Shown piece after piece: positions 48,548 to 58,789 of a DNA stretch of 64,000 bases. The DNA is from Benincasa hispida (lineage: Eukaryota; Streptophyta; Magnoliopsida; Cucurbitales; Cucurbitaceae): the NCBI RefSeq assembly GCF_009727055.1, contig NC_052353.1, forward strand, positions 43,853,979-43,917,978. The letters run 5' to 3'. The notes beneath the pieces were generated by a model, which was not told the DNA's origin, made no database searches, and was given only the letters and a program-made list of their open reading frames with translations. How positions within the stretch are numbered: the first letter of the stretch is position 1; the number at the start of each line of letters is the position of its first letter. Position numbers and translations under genes: made by a program.

Positions 48548-51500
48548 CACCATCACTTGGAGTCTTTGCTATTCTCAGGATAAGAAATGAGAGTTCGTCT
48601 CCTTTAATGTTTTTGGGAGAAGGGAAAGGCAGAAAGTTTTTTAAAGAGAAAGTGAGAGTTCTTGGGAGAGAGACTTTTTCTGTCATGTTTCACGTTGTCT
48701 TTCAGGCATTGTCCGAATTCTCAATTCAAACCAAAAAAACAAAAGGGAAGAGATGAGAGATACTCTAACTCCCATTTATGTGATGAAGAATAACTCCCTT
48801 GTAGAGAGAAGTTATTTTATTATAATATTAATATTATGTTCATAATATAATATTGATTTTATAATATGATTGATTAATTAACCATAATCAAATATGCACC
48901 TTAATCATATTAAAATGCAACTCTCCCATATAATCTATGATTTTAAAGTGAATCTTATTTATATTAATTTTAACCTATAATATTTATACGAATCACATTC
49001 ATATAATTAATTTTTGAATCTTATCCAAATATGTCATTCTCATATATTAAATAGTATTGATTTTAAATCATATTTATAATTAACTGTATATTATAATGTA
49101 TCAATATTCATTGTATCAATTTGAATTTCATTCAAATATTTATCTCTTTTATTTGATTATAAATCATATTAATTATAAATCACAATCATAATTAAATATG
49201 TATTATAATGTATCAATATACATTATGCTTTATATTAATCATATTAATATAAAATTTCTCTTAAATAATTTGAACATTTTAAATTATACTAAAAACAATT
49301 ATCTTTTGTTTTATCCTTAGTGAGCTAGCAAGGGTTCTTGATAGACCTACAAATTAGAAGCTCCAATGATAGAGATTAATTAATTAAACTCTTTAGTTAA
49401 TTAACCAATATTCATTAACTGTCAATTACTTCACTAAAAGCCGATAATTGCACTCTTCTCATCGTAAGCATATTTCTGTGTCTACGAATATAACCAATCA
49501 ATAGTAAGTCGATCCTTTACAAGTTACTCATAGCTACAGTTGGGTTAAATTACCGTTTTACCCCTATAGTTACATTTAACTCCTTAAGTACCACTAATCT
49601 CTCTAATAAACAATTAATTATAGTTCAACTATAAATTAGACCCCTCTCTAGCCAGTGAGAAGATAAGGCATCCCATTGTTCAAGATTCAGAATCAGATCT
49701 TAAGGGAGCAATTCATCTATGTTTCCTTAAAACGGGAAGGAATGAATTCCATCTTGTGTAGCTGTGTTCACAGGTCCCCACTCAAAAAAATTCCTAAAAT
49801 GGTAGGCTTATTAAGTTGGCAAAACTGGGCACTCTCATCATACAAATGAAAGGCTTATTGTTCACAACTCACTCAAGATTAAGGTCAAGTTGCATATGGT
49901 CATCCTAGTGAAATGTAAGTCTTCTCAAGTAACGGCTTTATAAAGAAAGACCAATCATTTCGTGGTTCGATCTTATACAAACTCTTGTATAAGATACTCC
50001 CACCACATGTCTTTACGTGAGTGATTAGGATTGCATCATTTGTAACACTTTACCACCATTGTAACAATTATAAAGTGGGTCGCATCCATAGTGTCACCAG
50101 GATAAGGCACACAACTTTATCCATATATGTCAAACCCCCTCCCAAATTACCCTCTTAATCTGGAAAAGGATATGGCGGTGGTAGTTACTAGCCCTACTGC
50201 TAGTACTCACCACCTTAACCTTCTAACCTAAATACCAACTTGTTAAACATTAATAATCTACGCACACCGCATGCCTTCATAAGGTTCTACATAAGGTTAT
50301 ATAAACACATGCAAACAACCATGACATAACATCTACAGGAAAAATATTCACAGTTGGGCCCAACAACACTAACAAAGCCCTAGTCCCTCTCAAAATATGT
50401 GTACATAAACAGACCATCAACCTAAGTTCTTCTTAACAAGTCGGGCCTTTCAGTGACAAGCAGCAGCAGGATCAACCTTAAGGAATCTGACCGCTACCTG
50501 AAAAAGGAAAACACAGAAAATCTGTGAGCTAATAGCCTAGTGAATGACTATAGAATCATATTACACCATGCATTATATGACTATAAATATGTAGATATAC
50601 CGATGAGCATCTCAAGCAACTTTCTCTAAATATAAGCATTAAGAACCATTCTTAGACATCATTAAACATCATTATTCCTTAGTTGAGAACGAGCCTACAA
50701 CGCTCTAACTCCCAACGTATATTACCGGCCAAAAGACCCATACTTCGGCCTCTTATTCAGAACTACCTATGTGCACGTGGAATTTTCTAAGTATCCTCAA
50801 TACCTTAGGTACTACTACGCAGATACCTTCTCCGTGTCCTTCAGTACCGAGTTATTTCCTAGCATCAAATCAAGTTTCATTGCATGCCATTTACACAAAG
50901 ACTCATTCTATCATAGCCTTCCTCCAGAACGCATGTTTCAACATTAGAAACTTAACTTTTGTAATGAATTCACAACATATCTAGGCCTGCGTTAAAACAT
51001 ATACAAGCCGGAGAAGATACGTTAAGCTACTCATTAATCATTTGTTGCTTAAGGAAGTATGAATTCATCATCAACATCACCGTAACTTACATGGTCTTAT
51101 ATGCATAAGTATTGAAAGCATTAAGTTCATTTAGTCACTCACAGCTCTCGGAGCTCTTAACGATTTATACACCTCTCCTAGCTCTTCTTGGCCTGAAAGG
51201 ACATAATTCCCGATTCAATTCCTTAGAATTCTTAGCAAAATACCTCAGATAGTTCGTTTACTAATGGAACTTTCATCAACAAAAATAGCATTACTAGCGA
51301 GATAATCATCATGAGTGAATTCATCCTCATAAGCGAGATCCTTATAAGCGAGATTTTCATGAGCGAGATCAAGCATTTCACTAGCAAAACTTCAACCTAG
51401 CGAGACTTACCTTTTCTAGCTCGCTTTGCTTCCTCACCAACGAGATTCAGCCCAAGGTTCCAACAAGATTTTCTTCTTGAGCGAGATTTAGCACAAAAAT

Positions 51501-52399
51501 CAGCGAGATTATCATCCTGAGCGAAATCCCCATCCTTCTTATCTCGCTCTCACTCTCTACAGTGAGCTATTTGCTTGTTCTTCCCAAGCAACTGTCTGCT
51601 TATACACAGATTCTCTATTTCAATTTTAAAAATTCATAACTCAAAATCCAGAACTCTTTTCAAGAAACTTCCTTCTACAAACTTGTTTAGAATTGAGTTA
51701 CTTCCTTACCTTAAAATATCAATCGAAAATTCCTTATAGTTTGGCCTGGAGCTTCCAATTTTTACCTCGGGCCCTGATTAAACCGAGAATCTGCCCCCTT
51801 CTAAAAATTCTTCACTTTTGTCCTTCTCCTCCTGAAATCTTTCTCTGGCAAGACAACTTCGAAAACTAGATTCTCCCAACTTTCAAATGGCACTGATTTC
51901 ACTAAATTTGCTCATGTCAATTGCCGAAACCAAGCTTTTGAAATTCCACTTTCTTTTAATCTTTCTGCCGCCTCCCGAGTTCAAAGATTAAACCGCCATG
52001 TCACCCCACACTTAGTGCCTCCAGCCAAAGTTAACTAGTGAGCTTCCTCATTTAATGTGTTTTTTTTTTCCTTCCCTTCCTCCATAACTCTTATAAATAA
52101 CATGGTTTTCCATTTGTTAAATATTTAATATAACATTCCTTTGGCTAAACATACTTATCTAGGAAACTTAGAGTTCGGGGTTTACAATATACCACTGACC
52201 ATTTAGGTTATTACTTAAACATGATCAACTTGTATATCGATCAAATACATATTTAAGTTACATTAAATAACCTTGGACCTTGTTTATTGGATTGAGTTAT
52301 ACAATTCTAAATGTCAAATAAAACAACTCTTTATTTTATTAAATAAATAATTTCGTTTGTACATTACAAACCACGAGATTTAGGATACAATTTCCAACA
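48548..52399 (-). mobile_element. Minus-strand copia-type LTR, split by a solo LTR
   Basis: Read on the minus strand it starts TGTTGGAAATTGTATCC at 52399 and then follows the same block order as the other LTRs here (cctaaatctcgtgg, ttatttgacattta, aagtgataacc-like, tatcctggtgacactatgg, aggatgacc). It is interrupted at 50128-52186. The far end (about 48550) could not be matched to a target duplication, so this may be a solo or truncated LTR. Confidence 0.65.
50128..52186. mobile_element. Solo LTR inserted in the minus-strand LTR
   Basis: 2059 bp, starting TGTCAAACCCC and ending GGGGTTTACA, a near-perfect inverted terminus. It is flanked by the exact 5-bp duplication atata (50123-50127 and 52187-52191). 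No coding domain. At 51290-51560 it carries a cluster of gcgagat words. Confidence 0.8.
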
Positions 52400-52474
52400 T
52401 TTTTTACACTAGTCTATGTTACTTTTACAAAATTTCAAGAACTAAAAATGTATTTTTCTTGTATCTTAAACTTG

Positions 52475-53320
52475 TTAAAGTTAATTATGGTTTATGCCAA
52501 TTACTATTTTTCTTGTATCTTTTCCTTATATAGTTTTTTCCTTTTCAATATTTTTCTTTTATGTTTCTTTCCTTTATTGGGTCTGTAGGCATCATTTATT
52601 CTATAATCTATTGTATCCGGATTAAGTTGATTATTTAATAATATTATACAAAATTAACATAGTAGCAAAGCCTTAGGGTTTTGTCTTATTGAACTCTAGT
52701 CTCCATAACCATGTCCGATCTCTACCTCCATCGATCGACCATTGACGGAGACAGACTGTCGCCTGTTACCAAGAGAGCCTAAGGCATTTAGGTTTTGAGC
52801 TACCTCTGTCTTTGTCTCTCTCACTGATTATGTTTCATTTTTCATATTTGCATTTGTGAATCTCTGTTTCTGTTTTTCAGATCTTTCAAAGTCTCTATTT
52901 CGTTTTCAAATCAGTAGTTCTTGGGTTCTATTTTAGATCTCTCTACGAGGATCCTATTTCCAACTCAAAAGTTCTATGTATTTTAGTTCTTCATGGGTTC
53001 AGTCTCTAATCTAGAAATTCTTCGTGTTTTAGTTCTTTGTGGGTTTTGTCTCCAACCTAGAAGTTATGTGTTTTAGTTCCTCGTAGGACTTTGTTTCCAA
53101 CCTAGAGTTGCTATGATTTGATTGAAAAATTTTCTTCAGTTTCACAAACTCAAGTTGGTTGTTACTCTACCACCTTGAGTTTGAATGGCGGGTATTAAAG
53201 TTAATTAGGTTTTATGCCAATTATTTTTCTTGTATCTTTTCCTTATATAGTTTTTTCCTTTTTAGTATTTTTCCTTTTCAGTTTTTCCCTTTGTTGGTCT
53301 ATTGATGCTATTTATTCAAC
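52475..53320 (+). mobile_element. TRIM-like miniature retrotransposon
   Basis: Direct repeats of about 115-185 bp: TGTTAAAGTTAATTATGG at 52475 and TATTAAAGTTAATTAGG at about 53197, both followed by ttatgccaatta and tttttcttgtatcttttcct. Just inside the first repeat, tagtagcaaagcc (about 52659) resembles the tRNA-iMet primer site in 10 of 13 positions. Just before the second, ccttgagtttgaatggcggg resembles a polypurine tract. The 0.5-kb interior has no coding capacity. That is the architecture of TRIM elements. The right end is truncated or uncertain. Confidence 0.6.
52962..53115 (+). repeat. About 55-bp imperfect tandem repeats inside the TRIM-like element
   Basis: Three successive units of the form (t/c)taga.gtt.t..tgttttagttc(t/c)t(t/c)gt(g/a)gg, then tttgtctccaacctaga. 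Confidence 0.6.
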
Positions 53321-55788
53321 CTTTCTTAACGTACAAAATTTTTATTTTCTTGATGACTATGGTAGAAGACCATAAAGAAAAATATCTTTATTGATACAAT
53401 AAACTTTGATATTTAACTTGACATGAATGCACAACAAGAAAAATATGTTTCTTGACACAAAAATACGTAAGTTTCATCAGAATGGTGAATTCTCGACTTT
53501 TAAATTTGTTGATGGCCCAAAATTATCAAAAAGTATTACTTGATGGACACGAACCATCAACGAATCTACCTACAAAGCAAATACTTAATTCATGCACAAC
53601 TTAAATTTTTGGTGCACGGATGTGGGCTTTCTCGATGGGAAATGCCCATTAAGAAAACTTCTTTCATTGTTTGACTTTGACCATTAAGCATGGATTAAAA
53701 CGGTGTCGTTTTCATTTAAGGTTTGCCCATCAAGATATAGGTATTCGGTGATGGCCTTTGATCATCAAGAAAAAGCAGAAAAAGCCCAAAAACGACTTCG
53801 TTTTTTGCTTTTATTTTTCCTTCCCTTTTTAGTTTTCAAGATTAGTTGCAAGTCCTCCCTATTGAAGCCCTATCTCTTTCAGTCATCGGTCCTGTTCTTC
53901 TTCATCGCAGTCGAATTGTTGTCTTCTTTCTCACAGTCGACTTAACAATTTCAGAAGCCACCGCCGCACCACTGTCGTCTTATTCGTCAGAGATTGTTGT
54001 GTTCTACTTCAAACACTTCGCATTAGCTAATTTGAGATGAACTATGTATTTAAATCATTTTCAGTCCGTTAAATTTAAATTTAATAGGACTCCTTACGTG
54101 TCGAGTCTAACTTAAAGGATTACAGTTTCAGTTTAGCTTCTCAAGCTATCCAAATTAAATTTCTTTAAAATGTTGGATAAGAGAATTTTTTTAAAAGATT
54201 AAAATCTTTAATTTTAAGGTTGTGGAATTTAATTTAGATTTTGCTCACTTTAAAAAGGAATAAATATGTTTGTGTTTAAGGAATTTATGAGGGTTTCCTT
54301 TTATTATTTTAGACCATTTTCTTGTATAAGGGAAAAAAAATGGAAAAACAAAGAGAAAAAAGGGAACCCTAGACCAAAAATCTCTCTCTCTCTTCCTCTC
54401 TTTCACATGCAACCCCCCACCCCTCTCTCATGGCGGCCTGCAACAAACTCCGACCAACAGCCTTTTGTCGTCATCGCTTGTGCCGTTGACCGATGTCGGC
54501 ATACAGATCGCCGCCCAGTCGATCCGTTCAGTACTTCCGATAGCGTTCAGTGGTGTTTTCGTCGCTTTCGATAAGGTTCGACACTTACCAACTGAATTTC
54601 AGCGTTGGATTTGAAATACCCATTTGCTTAACTGCTCCGAATTTGTAGGATTAAGCAAATTCAATCATCAATCAGTAAGGGTTCGGGTGCTCTTGGATAA
54701 GTTCAGTGGATAAGGAAGCTCTAAATTCTTTTCCGAAACTAGTTTAAGGTTCTTTCTGTAATTCATTCTATTCTATCCTGATTAAGTAGAAGATGAGGAT
54801 TGATAACATTTATTTATTATTCCATACTTTCCAATTTTCATAGTTTATAAGTTTGCTAAGTTTGACATTTTGGTTTTTGCCTGGAGTCAATCTCTTTAAT
54901 ATAATAATTTAATTGACTAATTCAAACTTTTAAAAATTTGTTCAAATGGATGGGCTAAACTTAATGTTTATAATATATAGATAGATAAGAGATCAGTTGT
55001 ATCTTTATCCAATGAACTAAAATGAATAGATTCTTCAATCCATGATTAAAAAAAGTCAATTTTTTCTTAATGTTTAATAGAGATTCAATATTCTTGTAAA
55101 TCGATTATAATTTTTTTAAAGCTGAAATTGAGGCAACTACCCACCAATACTAAATTAAAACCCTCCTCTTGATTGAGGGAGAGGATAAGACTAAGAAAAC
55201 TCTTTTTAAACTAAAGAATCATATATTATACAAATGGTATTATAATGAAGAATTAGGTTCATTCCCATATATATATATATATTAAATAGACTTTTACACA
55301 AAATGAAACTTAAATTATACAGAATATTGCTTCACTCATCTCTTTGCACACCTCACTCTAACCACATAGTTGAAACAATAGAAAAATATTATATATATAA
55401 AATAAACATGTACCACGTGATAAACTGTGATTGAACAATTGTATAAGTTGCAAAAAATGATATATGCATTTCGAGATATACCAAGTTTTTGTTTTTCTAA
55501 ACTATTTGATGATAATGATTTATTTTAAGCTAAAACCTAAGTCAAAGAGGTCAAGGGTTCAAATGTTCTTCTCGCATGTCATTTTGGATTAAAAATAATA
55601 AAAAAAATAATTATCAAAATTACAAATTAGAGATAGAAACTTTATTTGAAAAGAGAAAAAATGACCATCAGTATCGTGTTAAACTAAAAGAAAATAAAAA
55701 GTAAGGATCAAGATTACAAATTAAAGACTTTATTTAAAAAGAGGGGAAAAAAACTTTATTTTTAGAAAAAGAAAAGTGATAAAAGAAT
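53321..55788. other. Intergenic, probably repeat-derived
   Basis: At about 53432 the sequence cacaacaagaaaaatatgtt resembles a decayed CACTA terminus, and cttgatgg/catcaaga words recur to 53770, but no matching far end was found. 54380-54410 has a CT microsatellite. The 54420-54720 stretch is GC-richer, yet I found no supportable exon. The rest is AT-rich. Confidence 0.4.
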
Positions 55789-55860
55789 TTCCGTTGCCGG
55801 GAATCGAACCCGGGTCTCCTGGGTGAAAGCCAGATATCCTAACCGCTGGACGACAACGGA
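55789..55860 (-). tRNA. tRNA-Glu (anticodon UUC)
   Basis: On the minus strand the 72-nt sequence starts TCCGTTGTCGTCCAGCGG and ends CCGGCAACGGA plus discriminator A. The 7-bp acceptor stem TCCGTTG/CAACGGA is perfect. The D arm contains AGCGGTTAGGAT, the anticodon loop is CTTTCAC with anticodon TTC, and the T arm is GGGTTCGATTCCC, carrying the internal B box. There is no intron and no CCA is encoded, as expected for a nuclear gene. It charges glutamate and reads GAA codons. It stands alone between repeats and the IST1-like fragment. Confidence 0.96.
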
Positions 55861-56705
55861 ATTTTGGTAATGTTAGTAAATATTTAATTTAAATTAGATA
55901 TTTTACATAATTTGTTTTACTTTATTATATTCAGTTTCAGTATTAAATTATTCAAAAATATTTATCTTGGTAACTCTGTAATAACATCAGCTTCTGTTTT
56001 CTCAAGTTAATTACTCTCAAAAGGATTTTGATGCATAAAAATAAATGATATTTGTATTTACTTTTGTGAATTTATCCCCTTACAGATCCTATAATAGTTT
56101 TTTTTTAGATAATTGTATAAAGATCTAAATCCTTTTTTGCTCCCGAACTATGAATTTTGTTCTATTTTGATCCTTAAACTTTAAAAAACGTTCGTTTCTA
56201 GTCCTTAAACTTTAAAAAAAATTGTTTATTTTGGTCTTTACCGTTAAGATTCTGTTAACATTAATAAAATTGTGAGGTAGCTTGTAGTTTTTATCTACTC
56301 CTTCGATGCCACTCTTTTTCTTCTTTGTAAATTGTTACCCTTTCTTTTTTCTCCGGCCATGAGTGCCGCCACTGAAGTTGGTGCTTGTTCCATCAAGATC
56401 GTCAAGCAATTCATCACCATCCTCTGTCATAGCTACAACTGCTCCAAATGGTATTAATTTTATTTTTCATAAATGGGTTTGGATTCTTGTTTTCTGATTC
56501 ACCCCATTTTGCTTTAAAATGTAGGTAAATGGGAGCCATTGATTTTGGGGACATTACGAAAAGCTAGTGAGAAATGGGGTTTTCATTACTCATTAATTTT
56601 TTTTATTTCCTTGTGACAGGAATAGGGATTAATTGATTGTCTTTTTTCCTTTTTGTTTTGATAGGGTTTTGATGACAACAAAATGGTAGTGAAAATGGTT
56701 TGGTG
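55861..56705. other. Intergenic, one unexplained protein-like stretch
   Basis: Mostly AT-rich. At 56359-56450 the plus strand reads MSAATEVGACSIKIVKQFIT then ILCHSYNCSKW. It is not recognisable, but it lies just ahead of the IST1-like fragment and may be part of the same dead gene. Confidence 0.35.
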
Positions 56706-56806
56706 AGGATAAAGTTGTTGAGGAACAAGCAAGAGATGGTGATGAATTACATGAGACATGACATTGCTATGCTCCTTCAGTCTGGTTAGAAAGTTACTGC
56801 TAGTAT
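56706..56806 (+). pseudogene. IST1-like (ESCRT regulator) exon fragment, broken
   Basis: The frame reads RIKLLRNKQEMVMNYMRHDI, AMLLQSG, a stop, then KVTASI. Plant IST1-like proteins carry IKLLRNKREVVVKQMRRDIALLLQSGQDATARIRVEHVI at this place, so the helix that opens the IST1 domain is present. The stop replaces the conserved Gln after SG and nothing downstream continues the domain. IST1 proteins regulate Vps4 in multivesicular-body sorting, but this copy is a fragment and cannot act. Assigned by motif only. Confidence 0.65.
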
Positions 56807-57406
56807 TAATTTCTAAAATAATCTAATCAGAGAGATGAAGTAATGAAGCTTGTTTTTAATTAAACATGTGAAAAGAGAACAAGATGTTTTACCTGCACAA
56901 TGCATATTACCAAAAGGGGCCTCAAGATTCAATAATTTTTTCCATTTAGATTTAAACTCATCATAAGGTCTAAAATGGTTTTTGTCCATTTTTTAAAACT
57001 TCCAATTTTGTAATCTTGCTTACATCATGATTAGTCTTGTGTTTGGGATATTCGTGAGTTGAGTTTAGTTGAAAGTATAGGAATTAAAATAAATATTTTG
57101 AAAGTATAATAACTAAAAAGAATACATTAAAAGTATAGAAACCAAAATAATATTTAAACTAAAATTTTAGTTGATTATTTTCATATATTCAATTAAGATT
57201 AACACCTCAATATTTTAAAAAAAAATTAATAACTCAATAGTCTAAAAAAAAAATATTAACAACTCAATTTTAATTTATATCATGACAGTTTTCTTTTCAA
57301 GGTGCACTGGAGAATAAATTATCAAAAAAATAAAGAAATTAAATTAAATATATGCCTATATAATAGTATCCCAAGTTTTTTTAGAAAAACATTACTTTTT
57401 AAAGTT

Positions 57407-57563
57407 AATAATAAGTTTGGATTGGTTCGAGTTGGTCAGGGTTATTTAAAGTGAGCTCATAAACCAATCCAATCATAACATTCTCGTTTATTTAAATCCA
57501 ACCCAACCCAAACCTTATGGGTTGGATTGGGTTTTTCGGGTCATCAAGTTTTTTGAACACCTA
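57407..57563. mobile_element. hAT-type MITE, GGGTTGG family, partial copy 3
   Basis: ggattggttcgagttggtca, then aacccaacccaaacc, ggttggattgggttt and the end gttttttgaacacctag match the right half of the copies at 11780 and 47545. The left end is missing. Confidence 0.5.
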
Positions 57564-58139
57564 GTTTATGTCTTCTTCTTTGTAGGTTTTGATCTCGACA
57601 GTTTTGTGTTGCAGTGCTAGAGGATATTGATCTACGTGAGAAAGAGAAAAGATAGAGCGAGACCGAGTAAAGATAGATCGAGGGACCAAGCAAAGATAAA
57701 GTGAGAGATCAAACAAGAGCAAGAGACTCAATCTGGATGCGTGAAGTTCTATTTTGGTAATTTTATCCGAACATGACGTCAATAAAAAGTTTTTAAAAAC
57801 CTTAATTTCAAAAAGTATGATAGATTTTATTATTCTCCCAACTTTTGGGTCATCCCTCGGTTGAAACCTACTGTTCTTTTCTTTCTTTTTTTTTTTTTTA
57901 AAGCAAAATCTCATGATATGTATAAGAATCTATTTGTTTGTTTATAAAACTGATGTTGGGAGATTGCAAAAATGGTAAGAATAATAATAATAAATATAAA
58001 TATTTGTAAATGTAGCAACTACTTTTCAATTTTGCACAAACAAATATCCTTCATGAACATAAGAACCAAAATAGGAAGCTCAAACCGTGATATACCTAAT
58101 CTGATATTCCTCATAATGCATCGATTTTGAATGTTAATA

Positions 58140-58420
58140 TATCATCGTTAACCAAAATTATTAGATAACATGGGATTTCATTTCAAAATTAATTGACAAT
58201 GAAATGAATAGTTCACCTATCTTAAAAGAGTGTGAGGTCCCTATCACGAATTTTTTGGGCCAAATACCCATTTTGACTTTATAGCTCTGATACCATATTA
58301 GATAATATGGGATTCGATCTCAAAACCAATTAACAATGAATGAAATAGTTCATCTATCTTATAAGAGTATAAAACCCTTTGGTTTCTCCAATGTAGGATT
58401 CTCAACAAAAATGAGCATAG
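58140..58420. repeat. Two-copy direct repeat with a reversed primer-site motif
   Basis: ttagataacatgggatttca... (about 58163) and ttagataatatgggattcga... (about 58299) are two imperfect copies about 136 bp apart. Both run through caa(t)gaaatgaatagttcacctatctta to an agagt. Between them is gctctgatacca (58284-58295), the complement of a tRNA-iMet primer site, suggesting a decayed retroelement end. It lies downstream of the CAP1 stop. Confidence 0.55.
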
Positions 58421-58789
58421 CTCAACTGACATAATGTTTATACTGTCGACCTCGAAGTTAGAGATTCAGTTCCATTATAACATAAAAAGCATAACAAAAT
58501 AGCATTGATGTCACAAATCTTCATAAGATACTAAAATCTTATACGTAGTCTATACATTTCAAAACTGAAATATTGAATGACCAAGTAATCAAGGTGTGTA
58601 TAGATTAACTCAAAATTTATTACGAATAAATAGTTAAGAAAAAAGGTAATTGATAGTATTCAAAATTCATATACAAAAAACTAATAATCAAATTGGAGCA
58701 AAACATCAAGTGTAAATAATAATAATGATGATTGATGAAGCAAAGTTAATGGCTTAGAGATGTATTGATCACCAGAAAATGAAACTGAA

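Noticed and set aside
48277..48756. 159-codon open frame
   Set aside because: Spans the end of the host LTR, its target duplication and the neighbouring inverted LTR; a chance frame.
53321..53960. Second CACTA element starting at cacaacaagaaaaa (about 53432)
   Set aside because: No matching inverted terminus or 3-bp duplication could be found; kept only as a remark.
54266..54574. 102-codon open frame with a GC-richer 3' part
   Set aside because: Low-complexity start (Lys/Phe-rich from AT-rich DNA, then a CT microsatellite) and no recognisable domain or splice partners.
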